Notes under the pieces: generated by a model
Told to the model about the DNA's origin: nothing
The model's database searches: none
Seen by the model: only the letters and a program-made list of their open reading frames with translations
Assembly (NCBI RefSeq): GCF_026168105.1
Contig: NZ_LBMW01000014.1
Location: forward strand, 97,576 to 161,575
Direction of reading: 5' to 3'
Length of the DNA stretch: 64,000 bases
Origin: Streptomyces hygroscopicus
GTDB lineage: Bacteria; Actinomycetota; Actinomycetes; Streptomycetales; Streptomycetaceae
In this document: positions 33,656 through 42,739 of the stretch, one piece after another
Position numbering within the stretch: the stretch's first letter is position 1
How the letters are laid out: every line of letters begins with the position of its first letter
Program-made: the position numbers and the translations under genes

Positions 33656-34432
33656 ATGCTGAACGACGACGTCGTCGAGGTCGGCTCCGGCGTGTACCTC
33701 GTGGCGGGGAGCAGCACCAACTGGGTGATCGTCAAGGACGGCGACACGGCCACCCTGGTCGACACGGGCTATCCCAGGGACCGGGAACGTCTCCTCGCGT
33801 CACTGACGGCGGTCGGGGTCGCCCCCGGGGCCCTGGCCGCCGTGCTGATCACGCACGCGCACAACGACCACATGGGCGCGGCGGAACATCTGCGCCGCGC
33901 CCATGGGACGCGGGTACTGATGCACCGGGCCGAACTGGCACACGCACGGCGGGAGTTCCTGCACCAGGTCTCCGTCGGCCAGGTCCTGGCCAACGGCTGG
34001 CGTCCCGGAGTCCTGCCCTGGGCGGTCCATGCCCTGCGGGCGGGCGGCACGGCACACATCCCGGTCGTCGAACCGCAGCCGTTCCCCGGGGAGGACGTGC
34101 TGGACGTTCCGGGGCATCCGGTTCCGGTGCCGACCCCGGGTCACACCGACGGGCACTGCGCCTACCATCTGCCCGACGCCGGGATTCTGATCACGGGCGA
34201 CGCGCTGGTCAGCGGCCATCCCACGTCCCGTCGGCGCGGACCCCAGCTGCTGCCCCGGATGTTCCACCGGGACCGGGGCCGCGCGCTCGACTCCCTGACC
34301 GCCCTCGAAGAACTCACCGCCGAGGTCCTGCTCCCCGGCCACGGCCCGGCAGTCCACCTCAACGCGGTCGCCGCAGTCGCCCACGCCCGCGATCTGGCGG
34401 CCCGGGAGGACCGGTCCGCCGGAGCGCCTTGA
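33656..34432 (+). CDS. Metallo-beta-lactamase-fold hydrolase
   Basis: A 258-residue MBL-fold protein. The metal motif T-H-A-H-N-D-H (H67, H69, D71, H72) is clear; further ligands are in P-T-P-G-H-T-D-G-H near 162, T-G-D-A near 180 and L-P-G-H-G-P near 228. Spacing resembles glyoxalase II-like or lactonase-like members. No signal peptide. The substrate is unknown; it ends convergent with the TIGR03943-like gene. Confidence 0.9.
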   Translation: MLNDDVVEVGSGVYLVAGSSTNWVIVKDGDTATLVDTGYPRDRERLLASLTAVGVAPGALAAVLITHAHNDHMGAAEHLRRAHGTRVLMHRAELAHARREFLHQVSVGQVLANGWRPGVLPWAVHALRAGGTAHIPVVEPQPFPGEDVLDVPGHPVPVPTPGHTDGHCAYHLPDAGILITGDALVSGHPTSRRRGPQLLPRMFHRDRGRALDSLTALEELTAEVLLPGHGPAVHLNAVAAVAHARDLAAREDRSAGAP

Positions 34433-34552
34433 CCCCCAAGCCGGCGGTCCGCTCCGCAACGGCGGCGGTCGGGCACCAGCACACGGCGACCCGGCCGCAA
34501 CGCCGGGCCGGCACGAGCCGCGCGGTCGGCGCCCCCCGTATCGGCCCCGCCG

Positions 34553-35356
34553 TCAGCTGTTCCAGCTCTCGTCGTACGGGTCGCTCGGGGTCGGCACCGG
34601 CTTGGCCCGGATGACATCGAGGAACGGGACGATGCCGCCGTTGACCGGGTCCTTGGTCCGCTTGCCCGTGTAGGTGCCGGTCACGTCGAGCCAGGAGTCG
34701 GGCTGCAGCACGGGCGGCAGTTTCCCGGACAGACCGACCTTGACCGGCTGGGCATCGGCCGCACAGCAGTTCAGGGCCATCCGAACGAGGTAGGGCGTGC
34801 CGGCGCCGTCGAGGGCGACGAACCCCGTGATCTCCACCTTGCGGCTGCCGAGGGAGCGTCCGTGCCCGTACGCCGCGCGGCCGGCGTAGTCCACCAGACC
34901 GAGACGGACCGGATCGCCCGACGGCAGGGCCGGATAGGCCAGGGGCGGCTGAAGCGCCGTACCGCTGCGCAGGGCGCTGTACGAGCCCAGCGCGGGCGGG
35001 GCGACCAGGATGAGGGCGAACAGGGGCAGCACGAGGAGCCAGGAGATCCGCGGCTCGCGGTGTGCGTGACCGTGCCCGTCGTCACCCGGTTCGTACGGGG
35101 CGTGGTCGTGCCCTTCGTCGCCCGGCTCGTGCCGCGCATGGTCATGCACGTCGTCCCGCCGCATCCGGGCCGCCCGTGCCCGGCGCAGTTCGTACCAGAC
35201 GGTGGCCAGGGCGGCCACGATCAGGACGGCGCCGGCCGCCAGCAGCAGCGGGCGCAGCCCGGCCTTGACGTACCGCAGATACAGGTCGGTGGTTCCGGCA
35301 TGCAGCATCGCCCCGCCGACCAGGAACAGGACCGCCGCCTGCGCCTGACGGTTCAC
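34553..35356 (-). CDS. TIGR03943-like membrane protein with His-rich loop
   Basis: A 267-residue protein with three probable membrane segments near the N-terminus (residues 5-25, 33-53, 103-122). Between the second and third is a loop rich in His, Asp and Glu (about 70-100) containing two copies of a motif around E-P-G-D-x-G-H-x-H. The C-terminal domain has N-C-C-A-A-D near 195. Genes of this family commonly pair with UPF0718 permeases, as here (GTGA overlap). A role in metal or oxyanion handling is plausible; the family has no fixed function that I know. Confidence 0.78.
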   Translation of the reverse strand: MNRQAQAAVLFLVGGAMLHAGTTDLYLRYVKAGLRPLLLAAGAVLIVAALATVWYELRRARAARMRRDDVHDHARHEPGDEGHDHAPYEPGDDGHGHAHREPRISWLLVLPLFALILVAPPALGSYSALRSGTALQPPLAYPALPSGDPVRLGLVDYAGRAAYGHGRSLGSRKVEITGFVALDGAGTPYLVRMALNCCAADAQPVKVGLSGKLPPVLQPDSWLDVTGTYTGKRTKDPVNGGIVPFLDVIRAKPVPTPSDPYDESWNS

Positions 35357-36372
35357 AGCAGCACCGCCCCGACCAGGAGCGACCCCAGGATCGCCAGCGC
35401 AAAGGTGGCTGGCGCGAACCGCAGCGCGAAGGACCGTCCGAACGTCCCGGCCTGCATCGCGAACAGCTTCAGGTCGATCATCGGCCCGACCACGAGGAAC
35501 GCGAGCCGGGCGGTGAGCGAGAACTGCGACAGCGACGCCGCCACGAAGGCGTCCGCCTCGGAGCAGATGGAGAGCAGCACCGCGAGGATCGAGAGCGCGA
35601 GGATCGCCACCACCGGGTTGTCGGCCGCCGTACGCAGCCAGCTCGCCGGTGCCACGGCCTTGAGCGTGGCCGCGGCCATGGCGCCGACGACCAGGAAGCC
35701 GCCGGCGTGCATCACGTCGTGCCGTACGGAGCCCCAGAACGCGGCGCCCTTGCCCTGGCCCTCGTACGAGGCGCGGGCCGGCTGCCGCAGCCAGTCGGTG
35801 CGGCCCAGGCGCTGCCACAGCCAGCCCATCGTGCACGCCACCAGAAGGCTCGCCGCGAACCGGGCGAGCACCATCTCCGGGTCGCGGGGGAACGCGACGG
35901 CGGTGGCGGTCAGCACGATCGGGTTGATCGCGGGAGCCGACAGCAGAAAGGCAAGCGCCGCCGCCGGTGTGACGCCCCGGCGCACCAGCGCCCCGGCGAC
36001 CGGCACCGAGGCGCATTCGCAGCCGGGCAGAACCGCCCCGGCCACCCCGGCGACCGGCACCGCTAGGGCGGCCCGCTTCGGCAGGGCCCGGGCGAAGAAC
36101 GACGGTGGGACGAATACGGCGAGGGCCGCCGACAGCAGGACGCCGAGGACGAGGAAGGGCAGGGCCTGGACGACGACGGCCAGGAAGACGGTCATCCAGC
36201 TCTGCATCACCGGCGCGGCCAGCGCCCGGCGGATCGGGCCCTGGCCGACGACCAGCAGGAGGAGGAGCAGGGTCAGCCCGAGGGAGGAGTTGAACTGCCA
36301 GCCCTGCCCTTGCGGAGTCTCCTCCTCATGGCCCCGGTCGGCCGGGGCCGGGGGTGTTTTGACGATCGTCAC
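35353..36372 (-). CDS. UPF0718/DUF318-family permease
   Basis: A 339-residue integral membrane protein with about eight membrane segments. The family motifs G-C-E-C-A-S-V-P near residue 115 and I-C-S-E-A-D-A-F near 268 place Cys residues within the membrane. Relatives include the organoarsenical permease ArsP. It uses a GTG with GGAGG upstream. Coupled by a 4-bp overlap to the His-rich partner. The substrate is unproven; no Zur-like or ArsR-like site was seen upstream. Confidence 0.85.
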   Translation of the reverse strand: MTIVKTPPAPADRGHEEETPQGQGWQFNSSLGLTLLLLLLVVGQGPIRRALAAPVMQSWMTVFLAVVVQALPFLVLGVLLSAALAVFVPPSFFARALPKRAALAVPVAGVAGAVLPGCECASVPVAGALVRRGVTPAAALAFLLSAPAINPIVLTATAVAFPRDPEMVLARFAASLLVACTMGWLWQRLGRTDWLRQPARASYEGQGKGAAFWGSVRHDVMHAGGFLVVGAMAAATLKAVAPASWLRTAADNPVVAILALSILAVLLSICSEADAFVAASLSQFSLTARLAFLVVGPMIDLKLFAMQAGTFGRSFALRFAPATFALAILGSLLVGAVLL

Positions 36373-36475
36373 GGACGGGGTACCTCCGGGAGGGGCGGGC
36401 GGCGGGGGGGCTTCCCCCTCCCCTTCACTACGCCGAGCCGCGGCGCGCGTCTCACCCCCGACCCGGACTTTGCCG

Positions 36476-36605
36476 CTCGATGACTCTTTCCGTACCCGGT
36501 GACCCTTTCCGTACTCGGTCGACTACCCCGCCGTACTTCGTCAAGTGCTCCGCTCGAACTCCGTCAACGACTCCGCTCGAGGTCAATGGCTCCGCTCGAG
36601 CGCCG
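36476..36605. repeat. Degenerate 19-23-bp tandem repeats at the 3' end of the MprF-like gene
   Basis: On the minus strand the end of the gene reads GAGCGGAGCCATTGAC. It is followed by GAGCGGAGTCGTTGAC and GAGCGGAGCACTTGAC at 19-23-bp spacing, then two GGTACGGAAAG-type units. The gene's stop codon lies in the first unit and each of the next two units also contains TTGA. Confidence 0.65.
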
Positions 36606-38415
36606 GCCGCTGCTGGGCCCGAGCGGCCGGGGCGTGCCGACGGCCGAACAGGGACGGCAGGCTCGGCACGTCCAGGAAGCCCTCGGCCCGCGCGCTGGCG
36701 ATGCCGATGCGCGGGATGTCGCTGGTCTTCTCGAACAGCAGGAAGCGGGGCTCCCAGACCGGCCGGTACTTGGCGTTGGCGCGGTAGAGGGACTCGATCT
36801 GCCACCAGCGTGAGAAGAAGGTCAGCACCGAGCGCCACAGCCGCAGGACGGGGCCGGCGCCCAGCCGGGAGCCGCGTTCGAAGACGGCGCGGAACATGGC
36901 GAAGTTGAGCGAGACGCGCTCGATGCCAAGGTCCTGGGCGCGCAGCAGCAGCTCGATGACCATGAACTCCATCAGGCCGTTCTCGCAGCCGCGGTCCCGG
37001 CGCATCAGATCGAGGGACAGGCCCTGCCGGCCCCAGGGGACGAAGCTGAGCAGGGCCCGGGGCTCGCCCTCGCCGTCGCGGCACTCCAGCATCACGCAGT
37101 TCTCGTCGGCCGGGTCGCCGAGGCGCCCCAGCGCCATGGAGAAGCCGCGCTCGCTGCCGCCGTCGCGCCAGTGGTCGGCCTTCTCGATGAGGGTGGCCAT
37201 CTCGGACTCGGGAATGTCCCCGTGGCGGCGGATCCGCACGGTGTACCCGGCGCGGCGGACGCGGTTGTGCGCCTGCCGCACGACGCGCATCGCGCGCCCC
37301 TCGAGACTGAAATCGGCGACCTCCACGATCGCCTCGTCGCCCAGTTCCAGGGCGTCCAGACCGTGCCGGGCGTAGATCGTCCCGGCCTCCTCGCCGGCAC
37401 CCATGACGGCGGGCGTCCAGGCGTGCCGACGGGCCTCCTCCAGCCATTCGTCGATGGCTCCGGGCCAGGCCTCGGGGTCGCCGATCGGGTCGCCGGAGGC
37501 CAGGGTGACACCGCCGACCACCCGGTAGGTGATGGCGGCCTTGCCGCTGGGGGACCAGACCACGGCCTTGTCGCGGCGGAGCGCGAAGTAGCCGAGGGAG
37601 TCCCGCTCGCCGTGTTTGTCGAGCAGGGCCCGCAGCCGCCGCTCGTCCTCCTCCCCGAGGAGTTCCTGGCCGCGCGGCGAACGGAAGCAGGCGTAAAGGA
37701 CGAGCAGGAAGGAGGCCGCCATCAGGACGTTGATGGTGATGTCCACCCAGCGCGGCGCGTGCACGTGGTTGATGTGGTCGGCGAGCGGGCCGACGCTGAC
37801 GCCGCGCAGCAGCGTGTAGGCGATCTCGTCGGTCAGGGAGGCCCCGGCCTTCTTGTTGGTGGCGTTCACCAGGAGGGTGCCGATACCGCCGCTGACCAGA
37901 ACGCCGCCGACGGCCACGATCACCGCGAGCTTGGGGTTGGAGCGGTCGCCCACGGCCCTGAACTCCTTGCGGCCGAGCAGCAGCGCGGCCACGAACAGGC
38001 CGGTGAGCAGGGCGGAGATCCAGTTGAAGACGTGCCGGCCGTAGTGGTGCTGAGTCAGCGCGAGCACGTAGAGGGCGAAGAGGGGGCCCGCCAGCAGCAT
38101 GTTGAAGATCCACGCCGCCCGTTTGCGGCGCCGCATGACCAGGGACAGGAACAGCGCCAGCGCCGCCGAGACCAGACCAGCGGTGGCCAGGTACGGCGTG
38201 AAGAACTGACCGGCGTTGTGCTCGTGGACCTCCTCACGGAAGGGCAGCGAGACGACCGCCACGATGTTCAGCAGGGCCAGCAGGCGCAGGTACCAGACCG
38301 TGGCTGCGGCCGCCCCCGGGCGCAGCCGCGTGAGGAGGGGCGGTCGCCCTTCCGGCGTCGTCTGCGGGCGCTGGGCGCGCTGCTGGGGGATCACTGGCTT
38401 TTGCTGTGCGGGCAA
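36583..38415 (-). CDS. MprF-like phosphatidylglycerol aminoacyltransferase (DUF2156)
   Basis: A 610-residue protein. About seven membrane segments (residues 35-250) precede a cytoplasmic GNAT-like DUF2156 domain (about 285-590), with Y-F-A-L-R-R-D-K near 296, A-S-G-D-P-I-G near 327, R-G-F-S-M-A-L-G-R near 435 and the closing Y-R-A-N-A-K-Y-R-P-V-W-E-P-R-F. These enzymes transfer amino acids, often Lys, from aminoacyl-tRNA to phosphatidylglycerol, altering membrane charge and resistance to cationic peptides. The start is probably the TTG at 38415 (AAGGATGAG upstream); a GTG at 38394 is an alternative. Paired CCTACA-type operators lie 105-140 bp upstream. Confidence 0.87.
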   Translation of the reverse strand: MPAQQKPVIPQQRAQRPQTTPEGRPPLLTRLRPGAAAATVWYLRLLALLNIVAVVSLPFREEVHEHNAGQFFTPYLATAGLVSAALALFLSLVMRRRKRAAWIFNMLLAGPLFALYVLALTQHHYGRHVFNWISALLTGLFVAALLLGRKEFRAVGDRSNPKLAVIVAVGGVLVSGGIGTLLVNATNKKAGASLTDEIAYTLLRGVSVGPLADHINHVHAPRWVDITINVLMAASFLLVLYACFRSPRGQELLGEEDERRLRALLDKHGERDSLGYFALRRDKAVVWSPSGKAAITYRVVGGVTLASGDPIGDPEAWPGAIDEWLEEARRHAWTPAVMGAGEEAGTIYARHGLDALELGDEAIVEVADFSLEGRAMRVVRQAHNRVRRAGYTVRIRRHGDIPESEMATLIEKADHWRDGGSERGFSMALGRLGDPADENCVMLECRDGEGEPRALLSFVPWGRQGLSLDLMRRDRGCENGLMEFMVIELLLRAQDLGIERVSLNFAMFRAVFERGSRLGAGPVLRLWRSVLTFFSRWWQIESLYRANAKYRPVWEPRFLLFEKTSDIPRIGIASARAEGFLDVPSLPSLFGRRHAPAARAQQRPALERSH

Positions 38416-38519
38416 CGCGATGACTCATCCTTGATACAAAGGGCCGGAAGGACCGGCGCGGACGGAAGCTGACACACGGGCGCGGGACTGCCCTTGGTTC
38501 TCCCAGAGTTCTCGTAGAC

Positions 38520-38555
38520 CCTACATTTCGTGGGGGTGACCCTACATTTCGTAGG
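38520..38555. promoter_or_regulatory. Two BlaI/MecI-like operator copies upstream of the MprF-like gene
   Basis: CCTACATTTCGTGGG (38520-38534) and CCTACATTTCGTAGG (38541-38555) start 21 bp apart, two helical turns. The second is an imperfect palindrome (CCTAC/GTAGG). The shape resembles the CTACA-n3-TGTAG operators of BlaI/MecI-type repressors. A related site is at 39435-39449. Confidence 0.5.
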
Positions 38556-38680
38556 GGTGACGGGAACCTCACCTAGGGTAGGAGTCAGACAAGGAGGACG
38601 CCAGCGCCCGGGGACCACGGCCCCGACGGGGGCCGACGGGGCCAATGCGCGGGTCACCCTTGTGAGCGGCTCGGGCACGT

Positions 38681-39373
38681 CTACCGCACCCTCTCCTCCG
38701 TACCCACGGCGCGCCCTTCGTCCACACGCCTCCCTCCCCCACTTCCCTCGTGCCCGCACTCGTGCTCCACGAGCCCGGGAGGCACCCGCTCCAGCAGGAA
38801 CGGCACCAGCCCGCGCTCCAGCACGGCGCACTCGAAGGCCTCGCGGGCCCGGCGCACCCCGGGATCACGGTCCACGGGATCGTCACTGCCGGGGCGGCGG
38901 CGCCGCGCACGGTTCACCAGAAGCCAGCCGAGGTCCCCGAGGGCCGCTCCGGCCGTCACGGCGGCCGCGATCACCCCGGCCATCACCAGCCCGTCGTCGA
39001 TATGGGGACGGGCGGCGAAGGCCCGCAGGCCGAATCCGCACAGCAGGAAGGCACCGGTGGCCACGGCCCCGAGGCTCGGCACCAGCAGCGCGAGCACCGG
39101 CAGGAACCCGCTCTTGGTGGTCCGGTCGGCGTCCTGCCGCGTTCCGTCCACACGGGCGGCGGTCCGCAGCGTGCGGTAGTGGTCGTACTCACATGCCGCG
39201 ACTCCGGTGAGGCGGTCGCGTGCCTCCAAGGCCTCGGCGCGCAGCCGCTCGCGCGACGGACCCGCCTCGGCGGAACCGGTCGCGGTCGCGATCTCCGGCA
39301 GATCCAGGGCGCGCTCCACCATCCGCTCGAAGATCGGGCCGATCACTGCTGACGGCTCGTCGGTGTCCTGCAC
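38681..39373 (-). CDS. Hypothetical membrane protein
   Basis: A 230-residue protein with no family that I recognise. Residues 1-85 are a charged, probably helical region with many Glu and Arg. Two hydrophobic segments follow (about 90-112 and 122-142), then a charged C-terminus containing E-C-A-V-L-E-R and an E-H-E-C-G-H-E sequence that could bind a metal. The GTG at 39373 is preferred, with GGGGAA just upstream. A CCTACA-ACA-TGTAGG palindrome lies about 62 bp upstream, so it may share regulation with the MprF-like gene. Confidence 0.6.
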   Translation of the reverse strand: MQDTDEPSAVIGPIFERMVERALDLPEIATATGSAEAGPSRERLRAEALEARDRLTGVAACEYDHYRTLRTAARVDGTRQDADRTTKSGFLPVLALLVPSLGAVATGAFLLCGFGLRAFAARPHIDDGLVMAGVIAAAVTAGAALGDLGWLLVNRARRRRPGSDDPVDRDPGVRRAREAFECAVLERGLVPFLLERVPPGLVEHECGHEGSGGGRRVDEGRAVGTEERVR

Positions 39374-39434
39374 GGATTCCCCGATCGGCGACAATGCGCC
39401 GGCCGACACCGACCGGCGGACGAACGACGCAAAC

Positions 39435-39449
39435 CCTACAACATGTAGG
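39435..39449. promoter_or_regulatory. BlaI/MecI-like operator upstream of the hypothetical membrane protein gene
   Basis: CCTACA-ACA-TGTAGG is a perfect 6-3-6 inverted repeat 62-76 bp upstream of the GTG at 39373. It resembles BlaI operators (CTACA-n3-TGTAG). No BlaI-family gene is present in this window. Confidence 0.5.
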
Positions 39450-39516
39450 ACCTCCGCCGGAGTGAAGTGCGCCCGTGCGGGACGTGTCCCCAACGGGCAC
39501 CCGTCCGATCATCCGC

Positions 39517-40323
39517 TCACCGGTCTCCGGCGGGTTCGTCGTCCAGGCCGGTGCACGCCACCTTGCCGTCCACCCTGGCGCACGCCTCCACACCTTCGGG
39601 TGATGTCACGGCGAGCATGGGGCTCGCCGAGCCGCCGGAGCCGTCTCCCGGGTACGTCGCCGACAGGGCATCCCGCCCTGCCCGGACGGAGATGACGCGG
39701 GCGTCCGACGCCTTCGCCCTGACCTCGCCCCAGACCGCGCCACAGGACGGCGAGTACTCCAGCCGCACGGCATAGGAGGTGTCGCGCACCGCGCTCTTGG
39801 TCTGCGCATCCCGGTCACAGGCGGCGACATCGGGCAGATGCCCCTGACAGGAGGCCCCCCGGCACCGCGGGACGGCCGACGCCGGCCGCCCGCCGCCCGG
39901 CGCGCCGAACCGGTCGGCGGCGACGAGCGTGACGGCCACCGCGGCGATCGTGACGACCAGGACGAGGGCCGACAGCGGTATGCGCCGGGGCCGGGCGGCC
40001 CGAACCGCGGGGGCGTCGCGCGGCGGCGCGTCCGCGACGGGCAGGCGCTCGGCCGTCTCCCACAGGGCAAGGACGGAGGTGACGTCGACGCCGGCGAGTC
40101 CGGCGAGCGCCTCCACCGCCGAGCGAGGGGGCCGCTGGACGCCGTTGAGATAGCGGTGCCAGGCGGACTTGCTGTAGGGGGTGCGCGCGGCCAGGGCCGC
40201 GAGGCTGAGACCGGTACGCTCCTTGAGATCGCGCAGCTCCGTCACGAACGGCCCGTTCACCTGCCCGGGAGGGGAGGGCGCCTGCCGGTAGGGCGGCGCC
40301 GTCCGTGCTGCGCCGTGTCTCAC
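39517..40323 (-). CDS. XRE-family regulator with DUF2690 extracellular domain
   Basis: A 268-residue protein. An N-terminal Xre helix-turn-helix (about 28-85: L-K-E-R-T-G-L-S-L-A-A-L-A, then S-K-S-A-W-H-R-Y-L-N-G) is joined by one membrane segment (about 115-135) to a secreted DUF2690-like domain with four Cys residues (C-x4-C, then A-C-D and S-P-S-C-G-A-V-W). This layout suggests a membrane-anchored regulator sensing the cell envelope. It uses a GTG with AAGGATCGAG upstream. Confidence 0.82.
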   Translation of the reverse strand: MRHGAARTAPPYRQAPSPPGQVNGPFVTELRDLKERTGLSLAALAARTPYSKSAWHRYLNGVQRPPRSAVEALAGLAGVDVTSVLALWETAERLPVADAPPRDAPAVRAARPRRIPLSALVLVVTIAAVAVTLVAADRFGAPGGGRPASAVPRCRGASCQGHLPDVAACDRDAQTKSAVRDTSYAVRLEYSPSCGAVWGEVRAKASDARVISVRAGRDALSATYPGDGSGGSASPMLAVTSPEGVEACARVDGKVACTGLDDEPAGDR

Positions 40324-40549
40324 GGTCTCGATCCTTGGGGCTGTCGCATGACCTGTCCCTCAACGCCGGTTCCGGTATGGGCGGTTCGCCCACGTTGTCT
40401 GGATGTGTTCCCGCTTCCGCGGTGCCGCCACACATCGAATCCGGTACAAGAAGGGTGAGTTGCGAGGACGGGACGTGCCGGCGGCCCGCCCGGGCACGCA
40501 CGGGTGACCGGACAGGCCGTCGCTTCGGGGCCGGGGGGTGCGCAGCGCG

Positions 40550-41044
40550 TCAGCACCAGGGCACGGCGCCCCGCGTACGGACGTAGTGAGCGGAGACGTA
40601 TCCCTTGCCCCCCGCGAGCCGGTACCAGCGCGCGTTTCCGTGGACGTACGAGCCCTGCTTCTTGCAGACCAGCAGCACCCGGCCGCCCACGCGGCGGTGG
40701 CCCACCACCCGGTAGCCGGTCCCGGGACCGGAGCGGACATTCAGCCGAATGCGGCGTGTCGCCACGCGCCCCGCGACACGGAGCGTGTGACGGTGGCACG
40801 CCGGGCGCGCAACGTGGCGTACACGGCGGGCGCGGTGGGGGCACCGCAGGGCGCGGTGCGCACAGTGACGGACCGGCGTACGCCGGATGGGGGCGGGGAG
40901 CGGCGCGTGCGGGCGATGCGGGACCGTCGCGACGACCGGCGCCTGGCCGGCGGGGTCGCCTCCGACGGCGACGGCCGCCGTGGGCACCAGCGCGAACAGC
41001 GCAACTGCGGCCAGCAGACCGCCCCGCAGTGTCCGACGAATCAT
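40550..41044 (-). CDS. Secreted SH3-domain protein
   Basis: A 164-residue protein with a typical Sec signal peptide (R-R-x-L-R then a hydrophobic core, cleavage expected after about residue 27). A basic His/Arg/Pro-rich linker and a C-terminal bacterial SH3 domain (about 95-160) follow: I-R-L-N-V-R-S-G-P-G-T-G-Y, then W-Y-R-L-A and G-Y-V-S-A-H-Y-V. Such domains bind the cell wall. GGAGG stands 6 bp before the ATG. Five Cys in the mature part could form disulphides. Confidence 0.83.
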   Translation of the reverse strand: MIRRTLRGGLLAAVALFALVPTAAVAVGGDPAGQAPVVATVPHRPHAPLPAPIRRTPVRHCAHRALRCPHRARRVRHVARPACHRHTLRVAGRVATRRIRLNVRSGPGTGYRVVGHRRVGGRVLLVCKKQGSYVHGNARWYRLAGGKGYVSAHYVRTRGAVPWC

Positions 41045-41272
41045 GGAAACCTCCGTACTGACGTTGCCGATCACGATGCGTGATCTCACGTCACCCAGCG
41101 TTTCCGCGCCGGTGGCCGGGAATTCCGTCCCGCTGTTCCTGGGATGTCCCGAGGGACGGCGGCCGGATGGATGACCCATGCCCGCAGGGAACCGCACCGG
41201 CGTGTTCCTCGTCCCCTTCCGGCCGCCGAGCCGCTCCCGCGCGACGGCGACGGGCCGTCGCGCGGGGGCGCC

Positions 41273-42739
41273 TCATCCTTGTGCGCCGCCTTCGGCGAGC
41301 TTCCACTCCCGGTGCAGCGCACCCAGCGGAATCGTGCGCTGGAAGACCGGCGTCCCGAACACGGACAGCTGCAACTGGAGCGCCCCCCTCAGGTCGAAGC
41401 CGCCGTAGACACCCCAGGACGCGACCGCGGCAGCCGTGGGCCGCGTACCCGAGCCGGTGGCAGCGGTGACCGTCGCGGACGCCTCGCCGCGCAGGTACGG
41501 CGCCAGGTCGGCGGTGACACCCACCATGCCGTAGAGACCGACGGTGGCCTGCGCGCCGAGCGCCGCCTTCACGTTCCCCGCGGCGGACAGGGAGGCGCGC
41601 ACCGGCGTGCCCGACATCGTCGACTCGTTCACAGGCGTCCAGCCCTTGGCCGGACCGAAGCTGCCACCGGCCTTGAAGCCGCCCTTGAGGCTCTGTTCGA
41701 TCGAGACGGTCGCAGTGCCGTCACCGCTGACCTCGAGGTAGCAGGTCAGATCGAGGTTGACCACGACGGGGATCGGGCCCACCTGGAGGACGGGGTCGGC
41801 GTGGAGCTTCGCGAACGGCAGCCGCGTGGGCTTGACCGAGGCCGCGGCACGCCCCTTCAGGGACCACTGCGAGGTCCAGTCGCCCGAGACCCCGAGGTAC
41901 GCCGACGCGGGGCCGCCCTGCTGGGCGGCCCCGGAGCCGCCTCCGCCGTAGGAGAAGTCCACCTCGGGCGCGACCTGGACGTATCCGGCGACGGTGGCGT
42001 CCGCGGCCACCGGCAGGCCCGCGGGCGTGGGCGCGTCGGCCCGCACGTCGACACGCAGACTGCCGAGCGGGACCTTCGTGCCCTCGGGCCCCGAGTGGAT
42101 GCCGCCCGTCCTGGCCCAGGAGACCCGCACGTCGGGCAGCAGCTTCTCGACGGTGAACGTCGAGGGATCGACGGGCACCGTGCCCTTGGCCGTGTCGTCG
42201 CCGAGCAGGGTGTCCAGGGTGGCCGGCGCGGTCTGCACCTCGGTGCCGTCGCCCCGGTCGCCGATCACCTTGGTGACCTTGGCGAGGAGGCCCTCGGGAG
42301 CGCCGGGCGCAGGGGCGCTGGCGAGGACGTCGCCGGCGGCGATCCGCCCCGGTCCGGCCGAGCTGCCCGGGGTGCCCGACGGAGTCCCCGCTGTCGCCCC
42401 CGGGGTGCTCGGAGGAGCGGAGGTTCCCTTACTGGTGTGCGTGATGACGGCGCGGCGGGTCCGACTGTCGTACGAACTCACCTTGAGCGTGCTCCGGTGG
42501 GCCCGTCCACCGCTGCCGCCCGTGGCGAGCGCGGTGGGCGTGGCCGCAGGGGCGGCCGCCACGGCGAGTGGGCTGCCGGCGTCCGCGGCCGGCGAGGCGG
42601 AGGCCTCGGCTCCTCCGGCGGGCGCGGCGGCGGAGGAAGCGGACGAGCCGGGGCCGGACGAGCAGCCCGAGGTGAGCAGGAGGGCGGATGCCGTGAGTGC
42701 GGGCATGAGGGCACGCAGGTGCCACTTGCGGATGCGCAA
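41273..42739 (-). CDS. Secreted lipoprotein of unknown function
   Basis: Reads from a TTG at 42739 as a 488-residue lipoprotein: signal with lipobox L-L-T-S-G-C (C26), an Ala/Ser/Pro/Thr-rich linker to about residue 155, then an all-beta region to the end, with V-A-P-E-V-D-F-S-Y-G near 290 and many alternating T-V-x-V strands. I do not recognise the family. AGGACAGG precedes the TTG; an ATG further upstream (42823) is less likely because it would bury the signal sequence. Probably displayed on the outer membrane face of the cell. Confidence 0.7.
   Translation of the reverse strand: MRIRKWHLRALMPALTASALLLTSGCSSGPGSSASSAAAPAGGAEASASPAADAGSPLAVAAAPAATPTALATGGSGGRAHRSTLKVSSYDSRTRRAVITHTSKGTSAPPSTPGATAGTPSGTPGSSAGPGRIAAGDVLASAPAPGAPEGLLAKVTKVIGDRGDGTEVQTAPATLDTLLGDDTAKGTVPVDPSTFTVEKLLPDVRVSWARTGGIHSGPEGTKVPLGSLRVDVRADAPTPAGLPVAADATVAGYVQVAPEVDFSYGGGGSGAAQQGGPASAYLGVSGDWTSQWSLKGRAAASVKPTRLPFAKLHADPVLQVGPIPVVVNLDLTCYLEVSGDGTATVSIEQSLKGGFKAGGSFGPAKGWTPVNESTMSGTPVRASLSAAGNVKAALGAQATVGLYGMVGVTADLAPYLRGEASATVTAATGSGTRPTAAAVASWGVYGGFDLRGALQLQLSVFGTPVFQRTIPLGALHREWKLAEGGAQG

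Noticed and set aside
36373..36475. Zur or ArsR operator upstream of the UPF0718 permease
   Set aside because: No A/T-rich TGA-type palindrome or ArsR-like inverted repeat could be found by eye.
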